Part shown: piece by piece, positions 21,066 to 32,769 of the stretch | Layout of the letters: the number at the start of each line of letters is the position of its first letter | Position numbering within the stretch: position 1 is the first letter of the stretch | DNA from: Ampelomyces quisqualis | Lineage: Eukaryota; Ascomycota; Dothideomycetes; Pleosporales; Phaeosphaeriaceae | Direction of reading: 5' to 3' | Length of the DNA: 64,000 nt | Assembly (NCBI GenBank): GCA_018398575.1 | Contig: JAGTXZ010000011.1 | Span: 682,001-746,000, forward strand | The notes under the pieces: model-generated | The model's database searches: none | Seen by the model: only the letters and a program-made list of their open reading frames with translations | What the model was told of the DNA's origin: nothing | Translations under genes and position numbers: made by a program

Positions 21066-23874
21066 CTTTCAAATCCTCCAGAGAACTTGTCAGTATCAAT
21101 CACCAATCAACAAAGGAAAATGAAAGATTGCGACGGTCGCGAACGAGCAGGTGCGCAATATGTAATATGAAACCCCTCCGCGTTCCTGCACGTCCCTGCG
21201 TAGTCTTTCTCGTTGTGCGACCACGCGTCGGGCTAATTGATCGAATTAACCCGAATGAAGCTAGATCCCGCAGCCTTACAGCTTCAAAGTCAATAAATAG
21301 ATTGTTGTGAGCAAGGATACGTCCGATCCGCACCCGAGGAATGCAAGCCACATGGGGGCAGCGATGCCATGTTTGTCGAGGAGTAGAACCTTAAACCCAC
21401 GAGTTACCTAGACTACGGAAGTCATGGAGCACAAGCTAGTGTGACAGACTACTCCGTAAGCGAATCTGAATTCGAGAAGTTTTGGTGGTGGCAGTTCATC
21501 CGACCAAACGCGTGCCCAGGCCCCAGACATGACATGCCCTGACCGCAAGAGGTATCCCGCCCAAACAGACTAGGATACTCTAGCACAATTAATTAGTAGC
21601 CTGATGTTAGTGTATTTAGCACCTAAAGAAAGAATTTAAGATCTAAAATTAACTTTGAATAAAATCTAAATTTATCTACATTTCATGTAAATCTAATCTA
21701 CTCTGTAAACAGACTAAGCTTACTGCTACTTTAGCTAACTTTCCTACTCTCTTCCTTCTTATTAAGACTAACTATGATGTAATTAATATAGATCTTTCTT
21801 AAATTACCTCTATAGTTATTAGTGCTTAGCTAGCTAGAATTAATTAGTAATTGATTTATAATTGATTTGCGCGTACACCTATATTTCTGTTCAATTGCGT
21901 GCGTACGCAATTAGATGCTATAGTGCTAGCTAGTGTCTAGTTGTTTAGTTTTTATGTAGAATTAATTAGAAATTAACTCCTAATTTATTTGTCCAAGCTA
22001 GGTTCGCGGCCTCGCTTAGCTGCTAGCGTCTCCTTTCTGCCGCGCACGGATCCGCACGGACGCTTGGCATATCATGTCTGGGCACGCTTTTGGTCAGATA
22101 AGCTGCTTCCTGGAAGTTTTGGTTGTACAGTAGAGAGCCATGACGTCGTCAGTCGTGATGGAGGTTTTGAAACATTGCAGACCGATAGACTTGGGCTCGA
22201 ACGTCCGCAAGATCGCACTGCTGCGTGCAAGCCTGGACCTTATTTGCAAACAAAGCGTTCTGGAAGCAAAACAGATAGGGTTTTGGTGGCGTTGCTCGGG
22301 CTCAAGCCATCATGTCAAACGTGGGAATGGACCATGCTGTCTTCAGCAAATCGACCTGGCGCTAGGTGCTCAGCTCAGGGGAAGTTGTGTCCTTAAAATT
22401 TTAGCTGCGGCACCGTTCGCGTAGATTGCAGCTCAATTTGAAAATCGCCTTCAATCATGATCAGTGAGTGTAGTATATAACTGAAGATCTTGTCAGGGCT
22501 ATGATGGAGGTTTGAGCATGACGATGACGATGAAGATGCCACACTAGCCATATTAGGTGAGAAAGCTCCTGCCACCTCTTTTTCCCACCGCGTTTCGTCG
22601 CGAACCGTTTTGTAACCTCGTCCTCTTGTTCGCGATGCATACCGGAATGCAGGCCGTCATTACACAGCTGCATGTTTTCAGCGGAAGCATCACAGGAACG
22701 ACTGGGTCTAGCACTATAATTGTCAAACTTTTGCTCAGTCACGCCATCCAGCCCCAGAACCTTCCTCGTGCCTTGATCGCGAAAGTCTACAAAGTATGAG
22801 CCCGTGTCGACAGTCCAAGGTTTCGCCTGTGCTCAATCCTTGAGCTGATGGACCGGATGTTGATGAGTTCTTACGTTGAGACCGCGCATGCGACCACGGT
22901 CACGGCGGCTACCACCACATTTATGCTTCACAAAAGTCGGAACCAGATCGGCCCCATCACATGCGAATATCTGTGGAGTTACACGGCATTCTTCACTTGC
23001 ATCAGATGATGTTCTGCTCGAATTTACTCGCATCACAAGTGTAGGGCTGTTTGCTGCCGCGCGGTGTCAATATTAATCCTTATGCTCCACTCGTAAAGCG
23101 TGTGTACAACCGAATTGACGGCGTGCACATAAGCTTCTCAGAAGATGCTCTGATGTGTCAATGTCTCTTCCAAGGATCAAGAAATGTTATGCATACATAC
23201 ACGAAGTCGGACTGCCACCTCGCTGCCGTATATCGTTTCAGGTTACGGAGTAACTTCAACCGGACATGCAATGATAGGTGCTGGATATCATTCGGTACGC
23301 ATCCGACGGCAGCTGCGCGCCTCTTTGGGGACCTTGAGTATTTTACAAAGGCAATGGAGAAAGTGTGCAGACCGGTTATGGGACCTGCATTCATGGATGG
23401 TCCTGGGCGGCTATTCGCACGGACCATGTGCGATTTGGAAGAGGTAGATCCAATGCTTCACGCCATCGCGGACTCGTCCTTGGACTGCTATCCCATTTGG
23501 GATGCTCTCCAAACATTTCACTTGTGATATCTCCAAGCTTTTTGTGTGCATGTTCGGCAACAATTTCCACAGGTTCAGTAGCTTGTTCACTGCGCTGTCC
23601 ACAGCTGCGTAGTACTGGACAACAAGCTTCAGCACGAATGCGGCGCAGTAACTACGCTAACATGGGCAAACACCTGTCTTGGGCTTGACGGGAAGTTTCA
23701 TCTCGTGAGTGCCATATATTCCACATGGTCCCAATATGCTCCCAAAGTATGCACTGGTTGCTATCTTCGTCTGGCCTCGTTCTTTTCTTATCCTACTCTT
23801 CAATTTCGGTACACGGCTGGACCAGTGTTTAGTATTTTCGCTCATTAATAGCATAGAGCATCATAATAGCATTC
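21066..23874. other. Gene-poor stretch with AT-rich island
   Basis: 2.8 kb without a supported gene. The centre-left part is the AT-rich island listed separately. Frames of 100-160 codons at 21989-22396 and 23051-23527 show no family resemblance and lie in sequence of ordinary composition. Two copies of tacggagta or its complement occur (21450-21458, 23244-23252). Confidence 0.5.
21585..21985. repeat. AT-rich, TA-dominated island (RIP-like relic)
   Basis: About 400 bp in which A and T make up roughly 70 percent or more, against near-balanced flanks. TA steps dominate, and attaattag/aattaattag words recur (for example near 21588, 21838 and 21960). Borders are abrupt, near the tactctagcac and tccaagctagg segments. 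This is what repeat-induced point mutation (RIP) of a dispersed element leaves behind in Pezizomycotina. No coding remnant, terminal repeat or target-site duplication could be identified, so the parent element is unknown. Confidence 0.6.
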
Positions 23875-25140
23875 ATGAACCTACCCCGAAGATCCGTCAG
23901 GAGCATCCAGCCACTGCCGAGCATATATACCGCCTTCCCTATCAACAACGAGGACAGTAGCACGAGCGAGCACTCGGGGAAGTGTCTATTGAGACAAATC
24001 GAAGATGGAATTGAGGTGGTCCCACTTGAGAGAAGCAACATACTATCAGCACCTATTCTGAGTCCGGATGAGGCCGAGAAAGAGCTTTTCATAACGTCAG
24101 AGGAAGAAGTCAGTCCTTCAGATAAACCACTGCCAAGGTTACCCAAGTCACCATGGGAAAGGCTGTCACTAAACCAGCGAATAATCGTCATAATTGGCGT
24201 GCAGCTTGCACTACTACTTGTTGTGGGGCTCTCGTTATTAGCAGCGAGAAACCCTGCTTCGACAACGTGAGTCCACATTGTGCGATATTGGTTATGAAAG
24301 CTCATACTGATACCACATAGCGATATAAAAGCGAGAACAGAGAAGCCGGGAGACAATTCGTCAACAACTCTGGATATGGGTACAATTCTGAGAGGCCCCT
24401 TTACAATCCCAATCCTATTGCCCCAACAGCAGAGCTCGGCATGTATAGCAAGGACGAATGAGTCTGTAGCATGGCAGTGCGCTTCCGATATCAATTTCCA
24501 GCTCAATATTTTGCCTTCACCAATCGACTGGAATGCTACGATGGTCACGCTTGGATCAATCCCGAGCACGAACGGCACCCTCTATCATGGGCACCAAGCG
24601 CCTGATGTACCACCAATTGAGCTTAAGCTTGTAGCTAGTGCAGATGAGGAACCTGTTTATCACTTCCTTACCACATATAACCGCGTGGTTTTGTTAAAGG
24701 AGAACGATCTCATGTCAGCTGAAAACCCGCGCCCGCAACCAATCATGCGCCATCCCACCTTCCAACCAGGAGAATCTGTATGGCGTTGTGTCTTCAACGA
24801 AACGCTCATGGAGGGCTACATGTATCCCAACCAAAAGACAGCCGACAGCAGCGGTTTCAACGGCACGTCGGCCACGGTCAAAGACCTTCCTAAGATCCCA
24901 TATGTGCTCAAGCTCGTCGAGCAGCGCATGCCAAACGGCAAGGGTCCTTATTGCGAAAAGATGAAGGTGCAGGAAGGCACGCTCTCGAGGCTCTCTGGGG
25001 AAAAGATAATGTTAGACCTAGCCGAGCCGGCAGCGGAGGCTGCTGCGAAGAAGGCGGAGCTCGTTAGAAGCGCTAGATTTCGGTCAAGGCAGCAGGCATC
25101 CAACACTAATTATTGTCGATGCCAGTGGATCATCCAATGA
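23875..25140 (+). CDS. Single-pass membrane protein, DUF7820-like
   Basis: A 403-residue fungal protein of unknown role. Exon 1 (23875-24266) and exon 2 (24321-25140) flank a 54-bp intron. The N-terminal 95 residues are polar, with Ser/Pro/Glu stretches ('KPLPRLPKSPWERLSLNQR'), followed by one membrane span at about 100-122 ('IIVIIGVQLALLLVVGLSLL'). The large C-terminal part contains Asn-X-Ser/Thr sites and paired Cys ('SSACIARTNESVAWQC', 'WRCVFNETLMEGYMYP'), fitting a lumenal or extracellular domain of a type II protein. The 'FTIPILLPQQQ...C' plus 'AWQC' pattern is what I recall of the ascomycete DUF7820 family. An additional upstream exon cannot be excluded. Confidence 0.72.
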
Positions 25141-25378
25141 AGAGTCATTAATCATACTTTCGTGGTCTGTGTGAAAAATGGTAGTTAGGTTGAGGGTCTC
25201 GTTACCAAAATTTGATATCGACGGTGATGTGGTTCGGTACGTCGATGTCTGGTAACGATTTCAATAGACAAGATAGTGTCTTCACTATTCGCACACACTT
25301 GCGTGGATTGAAACGAAAAAGAGCACACTTGAAGAAAATCTTCTACACCCTCCGCGATTCATCTCACATATACAAAAA

Positions 25379-25813
25379 ATGGCTACCGACATCACCCACA
25401 ACGACCTCAACCCCCTGCTACAAACGCCAACGTCTACCAGCAACACAACGCTATTTCAAATGAGAGCCTCGCCCCCCTTTCCAACAGAGCTACCCCCAAG
25501 ACCTGAACCAAAATCCTCTCCATTCTCACGTCTTCACAACAAACTCAAACAACACGCGGCTGAGCTCAACACGAAAATCGTCGCAAAAAAGACAAGCTTG
25601 CAAGATCAAGAGCATGCACAACATGTGCTCAAGAGACAGACTTGTAAATGCAAGGTTCCTGTATCAGAGGAGGGACAAGTAAAGATAAAGAAGAATGTCA
25701 AGGCAAAAGTAAAGCCGGCCAAGGAGACTGCAGAAGAGAGGGCAGCGCGGAAAGCGAGACAGAATGAAGCAATCAGCAAGATTAGCGAGGAATTGTACCG
25801 TAACAGAATTTGA
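25379..25813 (+). CDS. Small basic hypothetical protein
   Basis: A single-exon frame of 144 residues without recognised similarity. The N-terminal 50 residues are Ser/Thr/Pro-rich; the rest is Lys/Ala/Glu-rich and likely helical ('EERAARKARQNEAISKI'), with a 'CKC' pair in the middle. The start context (caaaaaATGG) is favourable, and the composition looks like a real, if fast-evolving, protein. There is no targeting signal. It lies between two other poorly known same-strand genes. Confidence 0.5.
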   Translation: MATDITHNDLNPLLQTPTSTSNTTLFQMRASPPFPTELPPRPEPKSSPFSRLHNKLKQHAAELNTKIVAKKTSLQDQEHAQHVLKRQTCKCKVPVSEEGQVKIKKNVKAKVKPAKETAEERAARKARQNEAISKISEELYRNRI

Positions 25814-26267
25814 TTTCACTTTTGAAGCAAAATCTTTAGATATAGTAGTTTGTGTTGTAAGAAATTCAATACTCCTAAGGCTATTACGTTGTTTAACTGG
25901 AACATGTCTGCAAAAGTGCAGAGTCCTTAGTGGTTTAAATGGTACTGTATAGTCTAAGAAGATCTAGAGAAATGGGTCCACGCTATATAGTAGAGTTGTG
26001 GAGGCTACCAACTATTCTAACACATACGTTCCATGGTTCGTCTGACAAGATCTATAAAATTTACAAATCTCAGGCCCAAAACATATGGGATAACTCTGCA
26101 ACCCTTCTACTCCTAAAATTTCCTTCACCTGTAGATATCCCTGGAGCATACAGTCGCTTTTCTTCGGCCAGTTCACAGCAGTGTTGCAACATCGTGTCTC
26201 CCCTCCGATCCTTTGTCAGTATCAAGTTACACTTTACAAAACACTGAAGCCTCCACGCACAATCAAC
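25814..26267. other. Intergenic stretch
   Basis: 454 bp, moderately AT-rich, no gene recognised. Probably the promoter of the next gene. Confidence 0.35.
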
Positions 26268-27425
26268 ATGTCTAACATGGAGTCTAACAACATGCCTGAC
26301 GCACTTCCAGCTCCTAGATGGTTGCACATAGTCCCCTCCGAGAGGGAAGCTGCCCAAGAAACACTCATCAACAACATGATGGGTTCTAGAAGGAACCGTC
26401 GAGAAGTAGACGCATCCGGCCCTTTCCCGACGCCTACTCAGTCTTCAGCCGCCGAGCGGGAAAGACACGTTCGCAGCACAAATATATTCTTCTCGGTTCT
26501 GAACGAGAGACGTGCACACACATTCCCCACACGACTTGGTGGCCGGCGCGAGGTTTCTTCACCAGAAGCAGAAGCCTTCTACCGATCTTCATCGACATAC
26601 CAAGAGAACCAGGCACGCAGATTCCCCATGAGATCTGGCGGCCACCTCGCTGCTTCTTCCCCAGAAGCAGGATCCTTCCACCACTCGTCTTCAGCCTACC
26701 AAGCCGCAACCCTAAATTTAACAAGCGAGACCAACGAACACACATTTCCTACAGAATCCCAAGGCCTCTTGTCACCGCCTTCACCCTCACCAGACGCCAT
26801 CTCCCACTCGTCATCAACCTACCTACCCACAGCGCAAAGAATCCCAACGCCCTACCCCCGCAGCGCAGGAACAACATCCCGATACTCTGCCTCGGTGCCC
26901 ATGAGCGCTTCTCAACGCGCTTCTCTCCTCCACACCCACCCCCCTGCTACGCAACAACCGCCTCGCAGAAAATACGGCCTTCGTCGCCCGTACACGCCCC
27001 CGCCCCGCCTCCCAGCTACTTACCGCGCTGACACGCCTTTCAGCTACGAGCGCCCGCTCACTACCACGCCCTTTGCTGTCCCGGGGGCTGCTACCATGTC
27101 GCCTGGTCATCCGCACTTTGCAGCGCAAAGGGTAGACGGTGTGGCGCTGGAACTTGGGTCGTTGCAGCGCGCGACGGAGGGAAGGAGCGCGGTGCATCGC
27201 GCGCTGTGGCCTGAGGAAAGGGAGGCAGTGTTGAGGGAGGTGGATGAGGTTGCTATGGGGTTAGTCAGGGGGGCGGGGAGGGTAAGGAGTGTGGAGGAGG
27301 AACAAGAGGAGGGGGAGGGGGAGGATGTGGTAGAGGGACAGCAGGGCGGCGAGGTGGTTCAAGATAAGAAGAAGAAGAGGTTTGCGTGGTTGAGGAGGGT
27401 ATTGGGGAGGTTGAAGAGAGGATGA
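26268..27425 (+). CDS. Hypothetical protein with three internal repeats
   Basis: An uninterrupted frame of 385 residues, unknown function. Residues about 80-200 contain three degenerate copies of a ~35-residue unit: 'TFPTRLGG...SSPEAEAFYRSSSTYQ', 'RFPMRSGG...SSPEAGSFHHSSSAYQ' and 'TFPTESQG...SPDAISHSSSTY'. The middle is Ser/Thr/Pro-rich. The C-terminal 110 residues are more ordered ('LELGSLQRATEGRSAVHRALWPEEREAVLREVDEVAMGLV' region), ending in an acidic stretch and a basic 'KKKKRFAWLRRVLGRLKRG' tail that could bind membrane or nucleic acid. ATG 26268 was preferred to an open-frame ATG 29 codons upstream because that extension looks non-coding. The repeats and long frame support a real but rapidly evolving gene. 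Confidence 0.6.
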   Translation: MSNMESNNMPDALPAPRWLHIVPSEREAAQETLINNMMGSRRNRREVDASGPFPTPTQSSAAERERHVRSTNIFFSVLNERRAHTFPTRLGGRREVSSPEAEAFYRSSSTYQENQARRFPMRSGGHLAASSPEAGSFHHSSSAYQAATLNLTSETNEHTFPTESQGLLSPPSPSPDAISHSSSTYLPTAQRIPTPYPRSAGTTSRYSASVPMSASQRASLLHTHPPATQQPPRRKYGLRRPYTPPPRLPATYRADTPFSYERPLTTTPFAVPGAATMSPGHPHFAAQRVDGVALELGSLQRATEGRSAVHRALWPEEREAVLREVDEVAMGLVRGAGRVRSVEEEQEEGEGEDVVEGQQGGEVVQDKKKKRFAWLRRVLGRLKRG

Positions 27426-28393
27426 GAATCGTGTTTGAGAAACGATCACTTCTGCACGTCGCATCTTAGTCTGCTTGAACAACATAGTGCGTGCCTCGGC
27501 ACCTGGACGAGAGATTTCGAGGCAGCATACTTCTCAACGATGCGGCAGCATCAGAGCTCGATGCTGATGAATACAAGGAGAGGGTCAGGAAGGAGAAATG
27601 GATCGGAAGTGGAGACGACGAGGATGAGGAGTATGATGCGTGATGAGTGCGTCCGCGTGGTATATTACTCTTGTTGTTGCCGTTTGTGGCCCCCACGAGA
27701 GAGCGTCGCCTAGATTGATGTCGTGGGGTGAATGCAGCAGGACGTAGTGTCGAAGTAGCGCCGGTGTGTAGAGTCAAATTGAAAACTATCCAGTTACCAA
27801 ATATTGTTTGTTCATTGCCATCTACTCAACTGACTATTGTTGCCACCAAGAGGCGATGTACCTATCTACCCCAGCTACTGCTATATGCTTGTTTGGTGAC
27901 ATCCCAGATCTCTGCTGCGATAGGCCGACTACGGCGCTTCAAACTATGAAGGACTTCGTATGTAGCTCCACCGTAGCAGCGCTGAGGTAATATGCCAACG
28001 TAGCCTATCCATGTTTTACAAATATCCTCAACCAATGCCTGGGGACAGGTTGATGATGGTCGTATTCACAATTCAACTTGTGTTTGCCATCTTCAAGAAA
28101 TGATGTACCAAGTGATTGATCCCGGAAAACTCCGTGCCAATCCAATGGGGTATCGATGCTTACAGTCGAAAACGTTCGCTAAGCGCCGTTTCAACGAGAT
28201 GGTCGGAAGTGTGGAAGGTCGAAAAGATGAGCTGTCGATGTGCGCGCACCGCTTGGCTCGAGAAAAGCTAAGTAAAAAGTACTGGACAGGACGCACTGTG
28301 CTGCCAGGTTAGAGTCAGTTGCACATCCGACACTCGACTTCTACAGGGTGAATCCTTTGATGCATATGCTCCTATCTCGCACATCTACCAGGA
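27426..28393. other. Intergenic, convergent genes
   Basis: About 970 bp between two genes pointing at each other. It must hold both 3' UTRs; nothing else is recognised. Confidence 0.4.
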
Positions 28394-31300
28394 TCATAGG
28401 TTGACCACTCGAGTATCGTCGTTGAGGAATTCGCGACGATATTTGGTGATCTCTGCGGCGATGCCACCAGGATCTTTGATGCGCCGCTTGCGGAGATCAT
28501 GCAGAACCCCGCGGAGACCGTCATTCCACTGTTGCTTCTCCTCTTGAGTTTTGCCTGGGTTGGCAGTGCCAAGCTGAACGAGCAATTTCTCACCTATGCC
28601 GTGAAAAGTCAGTCTGCGCACAATCGAGGGGCTGCACTAACGCCACGATTTTTTTTCAATACGCACCGGTGATGCCTAGATCACGGAAATGCTGATCAGG
28701 GCATTCCGCGTCATTACAAGAGCCACCAGCAGTTTCGTACTGGCACATGGGCTTCTCATGGTCGATTTGATGGCTGAAGGTTGTGGACAGGAACCCTCCG
28801 GCGACGTCCTGTGAGAAGTTGGGATGATAGCGATAAGACTTGAACATGCGCAGAGGGCTCTCGTAGGGGGTGAACTTGACCTTTTTGACTTCTTCATTCG
28901 CCGCAGGTACCTATTCCTGGTTAGCTAGGTTGAGCGGCAGATGGGGGACATACCAATTCTAGCACTGCTCCAGGCTGCAATTCTGGTGCTGAATCATCAG
29001 CAACGTCAGCAGCCTGTGACATCGCATGGCTTGCTGATGTTGTCTCGTCATTCCCAGATTGCGAAGCAATTTCTCCATCTTCAGATTCCGAGTCTGAGTC
29101 AGACGGCGAATCCGCGTCCTCTTCCGATGATGAAGCGATGTCCATGGCTCCATCATCTGCTTCAACCTCCACTTCTGGACCAGGCACGTCGATCTCTGCA
29201 GCATGGTCATTGGCTTGCGGGTCAGGAATTGCTTCATCGACATCAGGAGGTTCGTAGGCTTCCTCATCTTCGGTCGAAACATCATCGGAGCCCGCAGTCT
29301 GTGCCGTCGTTGCCTCCAGAGCTTGAGCATATTGTATGGGCGTGTCTATGACGATGGCGGGCTCTTCTGGCTCATACTCTTCTTCTTCGCCTTCAGAAGA
29401 CACCGACATCTCTACCTCGCCCTCCTCGGAAGGAGAAGGAGCTTCTCCAGCTTGTCCCTGGGCGTCGGGTCGCACCTGAGCCGTATCATCGACGACAGCA
29501 TTCTTCTCCTGCAGGGTCGATTCGACTGCCGGCGCTGGGCTATAGAAATCATCTTCATCGAGCGGAGTCGCAAAATCTTGTGCTTCAGTTATCGTAGTGA
29601 CAGTAGTATCACCAATATTAACGTTATCCGCCACAGCAAGATTCGAGGTATGTGACTCGTCGCTCGGGGCGGCAGCGCTTTGTGTCGATATTGTGACCTC
29701 ATCTACTGTCGTGGCCTGAGACAGTGCTGGCGCATTGTTGCTCAGATGTTGGTAGCTGTGACCAAGGCCGGGAAGCATTGCGTGTTGCGCGATCATTTTC
29801 GTTCGATTTGGCATATTCGCATGGTTGGACTCGAGATGCTCGTGTTGTACTTCGGCGGTAGGAGCCGAAGAAGCATCGATAGAGAGTTCCATGGAACCAG
29901 AGCCACCGCTCACATTTGTAGATGACATATCAGGCTCTGGAGACATTTCGTGCTCGATTTCGTCCTTCTTCGCACGCATCTCGGCATGTGACATGCCTTC
30001 AGTATCGACACCGAGATTTTCGAGCTCTCGAGTCAACTGCTCTTTGTCCTGAGTGATCTTCTGACTCTGCGCTTTGAGATTCTCCATCTCCTTCATCAGC
30101 TGAGCCATTCTGTCTGTGTTCACAGCAAGCTCTGCGTCAAACGAAGGCAAGCGAGACTGTATTTCTTCTCGACGGCGCCGCTTCACGTCTCTGATCAGCT
30201 CACTTGCTTCACCAAACACATCAGCAGATATACTGGCAGGCTCAGTACGTAATGGCGAATTGCTGACTGCGATGTTTTGAGGTGCTGGGGAGGACACAGC
30301 AGCAGCAGCAGCCTTATCCTTCTCCCGTTTTTCGGCGAGTTTCTTCTTGAGCGTCAGCCTCATGGCGGCAAGCTGGTCTTCTTTCCTCTTCAGCTCCTTC
30401 TCTCTAGCTTGCGTAGTGGGAGTTTGTGGCCCGGGAGTGCTAACCGCAGATGATACTGGTAGGACTGAAGTCTGCCGAGACGAGAAGTCAGGTATCGCCC
30501 CAGGAAATTGGCGTCGAGCCCCTGTGGGAGGGGATGCCATTCTCGTCTTTGGGGGCAAGTGATCATCGTCGATATCCATTTCGCTACCATTGGACTCGTC
30601 TTCGCTGACCTCGATGATCATGGGTACCTCTTGTTGTGCGTGTGGAGATTCACCCAGTGGTCGTGTGTATGGTGTTACTGAGCCACGCGGTGTAGACAGT
30701 TCGGTGGACTCTGGTGGAGCCGGTCGCTTTTGAGGGATTGAAGGAGTTGTCTTTGCAGCACTATTGTCGAAAGATGGTGGGGGGTTCATGAAAAGCCCAG
30801 GAATACCTGGGAATGGAGACGTGTATGACTGGCCGTTTGTCGTAGAAATGCCAGACGGTGCTGGTGGTGCAGCTTCTACTGGAGTTTGCAGAGTCGCCGC
30901 AGGTTGCTGAATTGACGACGGCGCTGAAGCTGAAGCGTTCGCAGCGGGCGTCATCTGCTTCTTTGCTCTCATCGCCTCCAATCTCTGTTTGATCAATTCG
31001 GTGTTGCGCGCACGTTGTTCGTCCGTGATGGGCGGTTTCGCTGTGGGGATCGTGGTAGCTTGAGGAGTTTTGGCGGCCTGAGCGGACGCGGCGACTACCG
31101 GAGGCGTCTTGCTAGGTAAACTCGGTTTCGCTGGCCCAGCCAGTTTCGCGAGTTTCGCTGCTTGCAAACGAGCAATGTAATCCTTGCGATCGACCGGCGA
31201 CGGCGCAGATGTTGGAGGTGCCACAGTCTGAACGTTCGTCTTTAAAGTTGGGGCTGGTTTGGACTTCTGGCCTTCTCCACCTGACACAGGCTGAACTGCT

Positions 31301-32257
31301 GGACTCGCGGTCAAGGCTGGTGTGGACGCCGTGGGCGTTGAGGTCGTCTCTTTCGGTGGCAGAATAGGCGCAGGTTCTGAAGGCAAGTTCATGCTTTGGT
31401 ACAGACCTCGCAATTGGTCTAGGTCCAGGTTTTCCTTCGCCAAAACACGGTACCCTATGTTGTTGCTTTGCAGAAGCTTGATGAATTGTTTGGCCTGGGC
31501 TCGTTTTTGTTGCACCTCCTCCTCTGGGCTCAATGCTTTCGGCTGCTGTGTTTTCGTTCTTGCTGCCTCCTTGATCTTCGTCTGACCATCAGCAGGCCGG
31601 TTGGGGTTGTACTCTTCGTCGACGCGTGGAGCAGCCTGTTTAGAATACGGGACTGAACGCGGCAGCTCCGGGAATGTTGGAGCGTTGGTCTTCCCAGGCG
31701 GTACCTGAGACGCGGTCTCGCTCTCGCTGACCTCGCCGTCCTCCTTGTCGCTATCCATGACTTCTTGTATGCGTTCGCTAGCCGCCATTATTTGGCGAGG
31801 GGGCGGCGGAGGGAAAGCCGTGGGTGGCGCAGGAAGGCGAGAGGTTGGGGGAAGCGGCGGCGGCTGAGGGGGGAAAGCGAGGCCAGGAAGCGGCGGTGGG
31901 GGCTGACCTGCCATTGCGGCGTGCTGCATCATGGCGAAGAAGGCGTTCGGGTCTTGGGGCCATGCAGCTACTGTCGTTAGTCTACGTCCATCGAGGCGCG
32001 CACGCCCGATGCCGGCTAGACTTACCTGGAGGATACGAGGCTTGTTGGGCATTCTGGCTGTACGCGGTGTGGTTAACATTTGGGGGGGGCGCGTGATGCA
32101 GGCCTGGGACGTAGAAAGCATTTTGGGAAGGCGGCGCATGCGGCAGCCGTTGAGCGGCGCCTTGCGCGTCTAATGGCGCACTGGATGCAGGATGGTTCGG
32201 CATCTGCTGGGGAGGGAACTGGACGGGAAGCCCGTATTGATAGGGTTGATTTGCCAT
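28394..32257 (-). CDS. Red1/ZFC3H1-like RNA surveillance protein (zf-C3H1)
   Basis: Large scaffold related to fission yeast Red1 and human ZFC3H1, which pair with Mtl1/MTR4 and hand unstable nuclear transcripts to the exosome. Four exons (32257-32026, 31970-28954, 28910-28667, 28593-28394) encode about 1,230 residues. The N-terminus is Pro/Gln-rich; a basic helix-rich block follows ('QQKRAQAKQFIKLLQSNNIGYRVLA'); then long Ser/Thr/Pro disorder, a coiled coil at about residues 690-790, and strongly acidic tracts. The diagnostic feature is the C-terminal zinc finger 'CQYETAGGSCNDAECPDQHF' at about 1138-1157 (C-x8-C-x4-C-x3-H) after 'YESPLRMFKSYRYHPNF'. The last 66 residues ('EKQQWNDGLRGVLHDLR') are helical. 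Divergent from the myosin gene. Orthology to Red1 is inferred from the zinc-finger class and layout. Confidence 0.85.
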
Positions 32258-32769
32258 TGGGCATGCTCTCTGCTGGAGTCGCGCTTGTGTCAAAACATTG
32301 GGCAGCAAGGGCAGGCGCCTCGCAAGTGAGAAAGCGCGGCGACAGGCGGGCGGTCTACTGTTGATGCGGTGACAGATCGCGTCGGTCGTGGCGTGGCACG
32401 AGGCGCGACGGCAGAGTTGGTCGTCGAATTGTCGAGCTAGCCAGTCGCGGTGAGGCCGACACGTGACGGCCACCACGCCCGTTCCGGGCTAGCCTGGTTT
32501 TCGCGCGCGGCGTCTGGTTGCTTAGGCGGCTCGTGCTAATGGCGTGTAAACAATGGCATCCAGCATCGGTGCATCCACCACAGAGCGCACATGCTGCCGA
32601 CTCTCTGCAGTGCCCCCGTTGTAACCGCCGTTTTCACTTCAGCCCTGGGTGGTTCGTGTTTGTACATATTTTTCGTTTTCGGTCCTTCGCCCCTTCTACA
32701 TATAATGCATCGCGCGCCCGCAGCTGACACAACCCACCTGCTCCCGGAACCACGCCTCACCGCACCGCG
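32258..32769. promoter_or_regulatory. Shared upstream region of Red1-like and myosin II genes
   Basis: 512 bp between divergent starts. A tataatg element lies at about 32699-32705, 65-70 bp before the myosin ATG. No other gene is visible. Confidence 0.4.

Noticed and set aside
23051..23527. 158-codon plus-strand frame in the gene-poor region
   Set aside because: Sequence looks random, shows no family motif and cannot be linked to other exons.
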